Assembly (NCBI RefSeq): GCF_016790145.1
Contig: NZ_JAEUOI010000157.1
Coordinates: 1-35,497 of the forward strand
Reading direction: 5' to 3'
Source: Propionivibrio sp.
Lineage (GTDB): Bacteria; Pseudomonadota; Gammaproteobacteria; Burkholderiales; Rhodocyclaceae
DNA: 35,497 bases
Shown: in pieces, positions 25,291 to 32,514 of the stretch
How positions within the stretch are numbered: position 1 is the first letter of the stretch
Layout of the letters: each line of letters begins with the position of its first letter
The notes under the pieces: generated by a model
Seen by the model: the letters and a program-made list of their open reading frames with translations, nothing else
What the model was told of the DNA's origin: nothing
Databases searched by the model: none
Program-made: the position numbers and the translations under genes

Positions 25291-25921
25291 GAAAACCTCC
25301 GTCAAAGTTAAATCACCAAGGATTGACCCGAACCCTGACGCACAAGCATGCCAGGGTGGCCACCGCGCCTTTTGAATGAAACAAGTGAGGCGAAAGACGA
25401 CGGTTTGGTGGCTGGGAGCGAGATTACCGGACGAATGCAACCAAGGAAAGGCCGAGAGGTCGATCGAAGCGAACTTATTCCTGTTCGCAACAGATATTTC
25501 TCTGTTTACCCCCTGGATGTCTCAGGAATCATTCTTTGGCGATTCCACACTAGGTTTTCAAGCAAGACTAGCTGCCAGTCGGGCTTGAGCAATTTGGCTG
25601 TAAAACATGAGCAGACGGCTCATTTTTCAGCGTATTTCTGTTCGAATAGAACAAACATTTGCTTGAAATCCGTGCAAGGTGAAAAGCAGGCATTACGCCA
25701 TAAGGCGAAAGCGCGCAAATACTTCGCCCTTCTCCCACTTTTTTAGCTACGGCATAGACTGAAGGTCAGCCTTGACTGAAACTAAGTTTTCGCTTCGACC
25801 CATCAAGTCCGACAGGTTTTTGCCGTTATTTTATATCCGTACTTGATGAGGCTCATTGTTGCAAACCCATGGCGCTGGATAGCTACAAGTGCAGCAAATA
25901 GCTCGTATCTCTTGTATCATC
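25291..25921. other. Intergenic region upstream of rpfF
   Basis: The divergent space holds the rpfF promoter region (not resolved) and AT-richer sequence. A plus-strand hairpin ATGAGC (25607-25612)/GCTCAT (25618-25623) followed by T5 looks like a weak terminator without a gene. An open frame at 25348-25746 shows no family and is not called. The right side leads into a degenerate GGDEF fragment. Confidence 0.4.
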
Positions 25922-26067
25922 AACTTCGATCTCAGGATATTTTTTCGACTGGCGGAGATGTATTTACCCTTGTTCTGCCTGGAATCGGACTCCGTGAGCA
26001 CGCTGAACATGTCGCTCACAAAATTCTTGCCTCACTGACCGAACCATTTTTTATCAATCAGCACAAT
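25922..26067 (+). pseudogene. Degenerate GGDEF-domain fragment
   Basis: A short open frame here reads LRSQDIFSTGGDVFTLVLPG, then LREHAEHVAHKILASL and EPFFINQH. It aligns to residues of the intact GGDEF domain of the next gene (28073-28218: LRAQDIISRHGGDEFTIALP, LREHAGQVAQKILASL, EPFFVEQH). Relative to it the fragment lacks one codon and the catalytic motif GGDEF is GGDVF. The nucleotides also match well, including AAAATTCTTGCCTCACTG. Only about 50 codons are present, so it is a remnant. It ends about ten bases before the duplicated leader begins at 26078. Confidence 0.85.
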
Positions 26068-26077
26068 TTTTCGCAAG

Positions 26078-26637
26078 TATCAAATATGCTTTCAGTCCGT
26101 TGGTACATGCTATAAAACGAGCTTATCCGGGAAATCCATCTTCCAACGATGCTTCAATCCGCCATTGCCCCGACTTTGCACCAGACGACTCAGGTGGACG
26201 AAGCAGCGCCACCTTTCGAGGTGCTGATCATTGACGATCAGTCATCGGCGCGCGAGATTCTCGCGGCGATCGCGCTGACCATAGATCCTCGGTGCCGGGT
26301 GCACAAATTCGGTCATCCGGCCAAGGCGCTTATGTGGGCGGCCAGCAACGAAGTCGATTTCGTGCTGACCGACTTACGCATGCCGGCGATAAACGGCGTC
26401 GAGGTCATCCGCCGTTTGCGCGCTTTAGACCACTGCGAAGAAATTCCAATCGTCGTTGTCACCATCCTCGACGACAAGCAGATCCGCTATTCCGCGCTGG
26501 AGGCCGGTGCAACCGAGTTCCTCAACAAGCCGCTCGATAAACACGAATGTCTGGTCCGTTGCCGCAACCTGATGACCATGCGCCGCCAGCAGAAGTTGCT
26601 GCGTAGTCGCATCAATAACCTGCAATCGCAGGTTGAC
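26078..26637 (+). repeat. Duplicated leader-plus-receiver block, copy 2 (REC-GGDEF-EAL gene)
   Basis: Partner of the block at 20739-21298. Leader and receiver are co-linear without insertions or deletions over 560 bases. A near-identical stretch runs from about 26460 to 26610. Homology stops abruptly after LQSQV, where the rpfG copy continues to HD-GYP and this copy to an unrelated GAF/PAS part. A GGDEF remnant abuts its left edge. The pattern is that of a segmental duplication that gave a resident gene a new promoter and receiver. Confidence 0.9.
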
Positions 26638-29151
26638 CATAAGCGCATCGGGTTTTCAGCGCGGAGGAACGACGGTCAATTGATCGTAGCCAGTGATGCT
26701 GGTCCAACAGATTTCGAACTGTCCCGACAACTCCATTGGGCCATCCTTTCACTCGATGAGCCTGTTTCATGTGAAGGCATTAGTGCCCTGTTCCGCAGCG
26801 CCATGTCAAGCAATGAAGCCTGTTTCATCCTGACCGAGCAATGCGCTGCACTTCAGGGTTTGTGGGCTGAAATGCATCTTCAGGCTGCGGATACCGGCTT
26901 GCTCGTTGGCCATCCCGGACAGGGATCATCAGGACTCATTGATCGCCTCGGATTACCGCTTCTATATCGCGATCAAAAACTCGGTTTTATCGGAGTTGCC
27001 GGCAAACCCAATGGTTACGACGAAGAGGCCATCCTCCGCTTTAGCGAACTTTCTTCCTTGCTCGCCGGCATGCTTCATGCTCGCCATGCCTACGATCAGC
27101 GCGTATCGTCACTTGCCTCAAGCGAATCCGAAGTTCATCGCCAGAAACAGATGCTTAATCAGATCCGCGACTCGGTCATCACCATGGATCTTGATGGTTA
27201 CATCATCGACTGGAACAGCGGGGCCGAGCAATTGTTTGGCTACACGCCAGACGAAATCATCGGTAAAAATATTCTGACGCTTTATGCCGATACTCATGAT
27301 GACTATCCACTATTCAACGCTTTTCTCGATTATGGCAGTCATGAGATGACTGTTCGTCGGCGCAAGAAGTCCGGTGAACTTTTCTGGGCCAGCGTATCGC
27401 TTTCTGTGGCGCATGACGATGCAGGCAATCCTTGCGGACTGATTGGTTTCATTGTCGATATCTCTGATCGTCTGGCCGCTGAGGAAACTCTGACTCTTCA
27501 TGCAAAAATATTTGAACGCAACACCGAAGCCGTAATTGTTACCGACTCGCTCCTGCGCATCATTTCAACCAACCGCTCATTTTCCCTGGTCACGGGTTAC
27601 TCTCAGGACGAAGCGTTGGGAAAGACCCCTGAAATTCTCACTGCACTTCCTCAACAAGCATTCCTCTCGACTCTGGCTCACCAGCAAGTCAACGTTGATG
27701 GCCAGTGGTCAGGCGAACTTCAGTTCAAGCGCAAGGACGGCAACACATTTCCTGCCTCCGTTTCAGTCAATTCTGTTCAGGATTTACATGGAACCATCCG
27801 ACACTACTTTCTGGTTTTCACGGACATCAGTGAGCGCAAGGAAACAGAACGACAGATTTACCGCCTGGCTTACTACGATCCACTGACCGGTTTGCCCAAC
27901 CGCGAACATTTCTACACACTTCTCGAGCATGCACTGAGTAACGTACAACGAAACCGGAAGTATGGAGCTGTGCTTGTTCTCGACCTGAATCGCTTCAAGT
28001 TCATCAACGACTCCATCGGCCACACTTTAGCCAACACCATTCTTTGCGAAGTTGGTCGCCGGCTGTCATCCTCATTGCGTGCTCAGGATATCATTTCACG
28101 ACATGGCGGAGATGAATTTACCATTGCTCTGCCGGAAATTGCCCTCCGCGAACACGCCGGGCAGGTCGCACAAAAAATTCTTGCCTCACTGGCCGAACCT
28201 TTTTTTGTCGAGCAACACGAGATCATGCTATCAGCCAGCATCGGGATCAGTATTTATCCGGACGACGGATGTGACACCGAAACATTGTTGAAGAAAGCTG
28301 ACGTTGCCATGTACCGTGCCAAGCAGACGGGCAGTAGCGCGCACCTATTCTATTTGCAGGACATGAACCAGCGTTCGCTTGACCAGCTTAAGCTGGAAGG
28401 GAATCTACGTCGAGCGATTGAACGCGACGAGTTCGAACTGCACTACCAGCCACAGATTGACCTTGCAACCGGATTGATAACCGGCGCCGAGGCCTTGTTG
28501 CGCTGGCATCACCCTGAACAAGGGGATATCTCTCCTGCGCAATTCATTCCTGTGGCAGAAGAAACAGGCCTGATCATTCCAATTGGCCAATGGGTAATCG
28601 ATGCCGCCTGCCGTCAGATACGGGTATGGATTGATCAGGGATTACCTCCCATTCGCATCGCTGTCAATCTTTCGACTCGCCAATTCAGCGCTAGCCTGCC
28701 CAGGGCCATCCAGGCTGTCATCGAACTGCACGGCATCCCGAATGACTCTCTCGAACTCGAAATTACCGAAAGCATGCTGATGCATAACACCGACTCAGTG
28801 GTCGAGATGATGCAGGAGTTCGCAGATGCCGGCATTCTGATGGCCCTTGATGACTTTGGAACAGGCTTCTCCAGCCTCTCCTATCTCAAACTATTCCCGA
28901 TCAACAGTCTGAAAATCGATCAATCTTTCGTACGCGGCATTCCTGGCGACCTGCACGACTCGGCAATTGCCACCGCAATTATCGGCATGGCCAAGACTCT
29001 CCGCCTTTCAGTCATCGCCGAAGGTGTTGAAACGTCTGCTCAGATGGAATATCTTCGCAACGCCGGCTGTGACGAGATTCAAGGCTACTATTTCAGCCCC
29101 CCCCTACCCGCCAATGAATTTGCCGCGCTGCAGTCAAGTACCAATCGATGA
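26149..29151 (+). CDS. REC-GAF-PAS-PAS-GGDEF-EAL cyclic di-GMP protein
   Basis: A 1000-residue cytoplasmic multidomain protein. Residues 23-145 are a receiver nearly identical to that of the RpfG-like protein: phospho-acceptor Asp75 (LTDLRMP) retained, MDG changed to ING. A GAF-like region (about 170-315) contains LPLLYRDQKLGFIGVAG. Two PAS domains follow (about 335-450 and 455-570). The GGDEF domain has an intact HGGDEF site (653-657). The EAL domain has EALLRW (781-783), the ESMLM region with ITE, DDFGTG, KIDQSF and EGVET intact. Both synthase and phosphodiesterase activities are therefore possible. The 3' part is less GC-rich than the receiver part. No membrane segment. The shared receiver suggests it takes phosphate from the same RpfC-like kinase; that is inference. 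Confidence 0.93.
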   Translation: MLQSAIAPTLHQTTQVDEAAPPFEVLIIDDQSSAREILAAIALTIDPRCRVHKFGHPAKALMWAASNEVDFVLTDLRMPAINGVEVIRRLRALDHCEEIPIVVVTILDDKQIRYSALEAGATEFLNKPLDKHECLVRCRNLMTMRRQQKLLRSRINNLQSQVDHKRIGFSARRNDGQLIVASDAGPTDFELSRQLHWAILSLDEPVSCEGISALFRSAMSSNEACFILTEQCAALQGLWAEMHLQAADTGLLVGHPGQGSSGLIDRLGLPLLYRDQKLGFIGVAGKPNGYDEEAILRFSELSSLLAGMLHARHAYDQRVSSLASSESEVHRQKQMLNQIRDSVITMDLDGYIIDWNSGAEQLFGYTPDEIIGKNILTLYADTHDDYPLFNAFLDYGSHEMTVRRRKKSGELFWASVSLSVAHDDAGNPCGLIGFIVDISDRLAAEETLTLHAKIFERNTEAVIVTDSLLRIISTNRSFSLVTGYSQDEALGKTPEILTALPQQAFLSTLAHQQVNVDGQWSGELQFKRKDGNTFPASVSVNSVQDLHGTIRHYFLVFTDISERKETERQIYRLAYYDPLTGLPNREHFYTLLEHALSNVQRNRKYGAVLVLDLNRFKFINDSIGHTLANTILCEVGRRLSSSLRAQDIISRHGGDEFTIALPEIALREHAGQVAQKILASLAEPFFVEQHEIMLSASIGISIYPDDGCDTETLLKKADVAMYRAKQTGSSAHLFYLQDMNQRSLDQLKLEGNLRRAIERDEFELHYQPQIDLATGLITGAEALLRWHHPEQGDISPAQFIPVAEETGLIIPIGQWVIDAACRQIRVWIDQGLPPIRIAVNLSTRQFSASLPRAIQAVIELHGIPNDSLELEITESMLMHNTDSVVEMMQEFADAGILMALDDFGTGFSSLSYLKLFPINSLKIDQSFVRGIPGDLHDSAIATAIIGMAKTLRLSVIAEGVETSAQMEYLRNAGCDEIQGYYFSPPLPANEFAALQSSTNR

Positions 29152-29163
29152 TCGCTGCGGGCG

Positions 29164-29188
29164 TTAAGCCTCTGACGCCGGGGCTTTA
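29164..29188 (+). terminator. Possible terminator hairpin after the REC-GGDEF-EAL gene
   Basis: TTAAGCC (29164-29170) and GGCTTTAA (29182-29189) can pair around an 11-base loop, 13 bases after the stop. There is no proper T-run. Weak candidate only; the remaining bases to 29423 show nothing else recognisable. Confidence 0.3.
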
Positions 29189-29423
29189 AGAATTTCACCA
29201 CCCTGAACTGCGCCGCCATCCCTTGACCATGGCGCCCGGCGCTACTGAGTCCCAGGCGTCTGCACAACCCTGATTGACCGCTGGCGGAGTCTTTGCTCTG
29301 AAGGCGCAACACGGTTGACTGCGCTCATCGTGCTCATGTCGCCTGACGAAAAAGCGAGGGGCAATCACCTCGGCTACCATTAAAATAATCAGGAGCCATA
29401 GACTCGCGACTTGCGAATACCTG

Positions 29424-32264
29424 ATGAACACCCGTCCCGACAACACGCCGAATGATACGAAGCCCTCCGCTAACGGTGACGTCTCGGCAAGATTGTTGAG
29501 CGTAGTGAGCACGCTGACAGACGAACTGCACCCTGGGCGCGCCCTGCGTGTCAGCCTCGCCAGTCACCTGGAACGCGATCTTGGCCTGGATAGCCTGGCG
29601 CGGGTCGAGCTCCTGCTTCGCCTGGGGGCCGAGTTCGGCACCTCGCTGCCCGAAGCGGCACTCGCTGAAGCCGAGACGCCGCGCGACCTGCTGCGTTTGA
29701 TCGGCGAAACACAAAAAATCGGAAAACCAGCCAGTTCTTCCAACGCGAACATTTCGCTGACGCACGACATGATCAGCGGCTTGCCGGATCAGGCGAACAC
29801 CCTCACCGAGGTGCTGCAATGGCACGCCGCGCATCACCCGCAGCGAACCCACGTTCTGCTTTACGGCGAGGCTGACCAGGCGCAGTCCATCACCCCCATC
29901 ACCTATTCCGGGTTGCTGCTTGCCGCGCGCCGCATTGCGGCTGGGCTGGTCGCGCGCGGATTGCGGCCGCGACAGACGGTGGCGCTGATGCTGCCGACCG
30001 GGCAAAACTATCTGGCCAGTTTCTTCGGCGTCATGCTGGCCGGCGGTATTCCGGTACCAATCTATCCACCCGCCCGGCTGGCGCAGATCGAGGACCATCT
30101 GCGCCGCCACGCGCACATTCTGTCCAACGCCGAAGCCGTTTTCATCGTCACCGTAGCGCAGGCCAAGGGCGTCGCGGCCTTGTTGCGCACCGAAGCGCCA
30201 TCGCTGATCGAAATCGTCACACCCGAAGAACTCGAGCAGGCGCCGATGGCGCTGCTCTACCGAGCCACCGCTGACGACATCGCCTTCCTGCAATACACCT
30301 CCGGCAGCACCGGCGACCCGAAGGGCGTCGTTCTCACCCACGCCAACCTGCTCGCCAACCTGCGCGCCATGAGTAAAGCGATCGGCGCGAGCAGCGACGA
30401 TGTCTTCGTTTCCTGGTTACCGCTTTACCACGACATGGGTCTGATCGGCGCCTGGTTCGGGTCCCTCTACTACGGCATGCCACTGGTGCTGATGTCTCCA
30501 CTGGCCTTTCTCTCAAGCCCGGCGCGCTGGCTCGCTGCCATATCACGCCACGGCGGAACGATCTCCGCTGCGCCGAATTTCGCCTACGAACTGTGCGCGA
30601 AAAAACTCGCCGACTCCGATCTGCAAGGACTGAATCTGGCCTCATGGCGACTGGCGCTGAACGGCGCCGAGCCGGTCAGCCCGAACACGCTCGAAGCCTT
30701 TGCCACGCGCTTCGCGCCCTGCGGCCTGCGCCGCCAGGCGCTGACCCCGGTCTATGGCCTGGCCGAATGCTCGGTCGGGCTGGCCTTCCCGCCGCTGGAG
30801 CGCGGGCCGCGCATTGACGCGATCGTTCGCGAGACCTTCATTCACCAGCAGCGTGCCATAGAGGCCAGCCCGGATGACAAGCAGGCCATGCGCGTAGCGG
30901 CCTGCGGTCGCGCCTTGCCGGGGCATGAAATACGCATCGTCGACAGCGCCGGAGACGAACTCGCCGAGCGCCACGTCGGCCGCCTGCAGTTCCGTGGCCC
31001 GTCGGCAACACAGGGCTACTACCGCAACCCGGCAGCGACGCAGAGCCTGTTTCACGAGGGCTGGCTCGACTCCGGCGATTACGCCTACAGCGTCGAGGGC
31101 GAGATCTACCTCACCGGCCGGGTCAAGGATCTGATCATCCGTGGCGGGCGCAACCTCTATCCCTACGAACTGGAGCAAGCAGTCGGCGACATCGCCGGCG
31201 TGCGCAAGGGCTGCGTTGCGGTGTTCGCCAGCACTGACCCGGAAAACGCCGGCGAGCGGCTGGTCGTGCTGGCCGAAACCCGCGCTATCGACCCGGTGAC
31301 TTGCGCTGCTCTGCGACAGAAAATCAACGAGGCCGCCGTCGACGTCATCGGCCTGCCCGCCGACGAGATCGTGCTGGTACCACCCAATTCCGTGCTCAAA
31401 ACATCGAGTGGCAAGATCCGCCGTGCCGCCACACGCGATGCGTATGAACGCGGATTGATCGGTGCGCCAGTACCGCCCGCGTGGCAGACGGTCTTTCACC
31501 TCGGCATGGCCGCGCTGCGCGCCCGGATCACCGAGGACTTGCAGCGCACGGCGCGCTGGGCTTTTGCCGGCTGGTGCTGGCTGATTTTTGTGCTGCTTGG
31601 TTTGCCGGTTGCCGCCTTGGTCACGCTGCTGCAACACTCCCCGATCGGGCGCCGCTTGGTGCATGGCGCGGCACTGGTTTTCCTGGCGCTGAGCGGCATG
31701 CCGGTGCGCACCAGGGGAGTGCAAGACCTGCCCGAAACAGCCCATCTCCTTCTGGTCAATCACAGCAGCTACTTTGATGCCCTGGCGCTCATCGCGGCGC
31801 TGCCGCCGAGGCTCGGCCATGTGTTTGTCGCCAAACGCGAATTAGCAACGCAGCCGGCAATGCACGCCTTCCTGCGCGGACTCGGCACGCTGTTCGTTGA
31901 GCGCTTTGCGGCGACAAAAAGTGCCGAGGATGTGCAAGCCATTGTCGCCACCTTGTTGCGCGGCGAAAAGCTGATCATTTTCCCCGAAGGGACGTTCACG
32001 CGCGAAGCCGGCCTCAAACCGTTTCACATGGGCGCTTTTGTCGCCGCTGCGCGCGCCGACGTACCGATTGTAGTCGCCGGCCTGCGCGGTACGCGCCTTG
32101 TTCTGCGCGACCAGACCTGGATGCCGCGCCTGAGGCCGCTGAGCCTGGAGATCGGCGAAACATTTCGCCCAGACGGAAATGACTGGGCGGCGGCAATACG
32201 TCTGCGCGATGCAGCACGTGCGGAAATGCTGCATCGCTGCGGCGAGCACGACCTGGGGCGCTGA
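29424..32264 (+). CDS. ACP - fatty acyl-AMP ligase - PlsC acyltransferase fusion
   Basis: A 946-residue three-part enzyme. Residues about 18-95 form an acyl carrier domain with phosphopantetheine site DLGLDSLARVEL (Ser57). Residues about 115-690 form an adenylating domain of the FAAL type: YTSGSTGDPKGVVLTH (291-306), SWLPLYHDMGLIG, SWRLALNGAEPV, YGLAECS and SGDYAY (from about 550). Two hydrophobic helices (about 713-762) follow, then a PlsC/AGPAT domain with the H-x4-D motif NHSSYFDA (His780, Asp785) and FPEGT (853-857). It could activate a fatty acid, load its own ACP and transfer the chain to a lysolipid in the membrane. E. coli Aas does the same job with reversed domain order and a separate ACP. 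All three active sites look intact. Confidence 0.9.
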   Translation: MNTRPDNTPNDTKPSANGDVSARLLSVVSTLTDELHPGRALRVSLASHLERDLGLDSLARVELLLRLGAEFGTSLPEAALAEAETPRDLLRLIGETQKIGKPASSSNANISLTHDMISGLPDQANTLTEVLQWHAAHHPQRTHVLLYGEADQAQSITPITYSGLLLAARRIAAGLVARGLRPRQTVALMLPTGQNYLASFFGVMLAGGIPVPIYPPARLAQIEDHLRRHAHILSNAEAVFIVTVAQAKGVAALLRTEAPSLIEIVTPEELEQAPMALLYRATADDIAFLQYTSGSTGDPKGVVLTHANLLANLRAMSKAIGASSDDVFVSWLPLYHDMGLIGAWFGSLYYGMPLVLMSPLAFLSSPARWLAAISRHGGTISAAPNFAYELCAKKLADSDLQGLNLASWRLALNGAEPVSPNTLEAFATRFAPCGLRRQALTPVYGLAECSVGLAFPPLERGPRIDAIVRETFIHQQRAIEASPDDKQAMRVAACGRALPGHEIRIVDSAGDELAERHVGRLQFRGPSATQGYYRNPAATQSLFHEGWLDSGDYAYSVEGEIYLTGRVKDLIIRGGRNLYPYELEQAVGDIAGVRKGCVAVFASTDPENAGERLVVLAETRAIDPVTCAALRQKINEAAVDVIGLPADEIVLVPPNSVLKTSSGKIRRAATRDAYERGLIGAPVPPAWQTVFHLGMAALRARITEDLQRTARWAFAGWCWLIFVLLGLPVAALVTLLQHSPIGRRLVHGAALVFLALSGMPVRTRGVQDLPETAHLLLVNHSSYFDALALIAALPPRLGHVFVAKRELATQPAMHAFLRGLGTLFVERFAATKSAEDVQAIVATLLRGEKLIIFPEGTFTREAGLKPFHMGAFVAAARADVPIVVAGLRGTRLVLRDQTWMPRLRPLSLEIGETFRPDGNDWAAAIRLRDAARAEMLHRCGEHDLGR

Positions 32265-32330
32265 GTTTTATGGCTTGATCCCTCGTCTTTGATCAGGGTG
32301 AAGCGGCCACTGACCCTTCGGTTAGTTCGC

Positions 32331-32359
32331 TTGATTTTGCGCACCTTGTTTCCTATCCT
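32331..32359 (+). promoter_or_regulatory. Predicted sigma-70 promoter of phaC
   Basis: TTGATT (32331-32336) and TATCCT (32354-32359) are separated by 17 bases, in the 250-base gap before phaC. The predicted leader would be about 150 bases long. Motif-based only. Confidence 0.45.
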
Positions 32360-32514
32360 CAATGGTAGCGCATACCACTTCACTTTCCGGGTATGACGCA
32401 CGTGCGGTGGCGCCATGACCACTGCCACCGCCTCAGGAATCGACGGAAGACAGATGACTAATGCAGCGAATTGATTTTCCCGCTGCTGCAACCTGCGATG
32501 AAAGGGCAAGGACC

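Noticed and set aside
25348-25746. A 132-codon plus-strand open frame upstream of the GGDEF remnant
   Set aside because: No family resemblance and it starts inside the rpfF promoter region; a terminator-like hairpin cuts through it.
29334-31820. Long minus-strand open frames (29334-30341, 30642-31820) opposite the ACP-FAAL-PlsC gene
   Set aside because: No motifs and complete overlap with a gene whose catalytic motifs are all intact.
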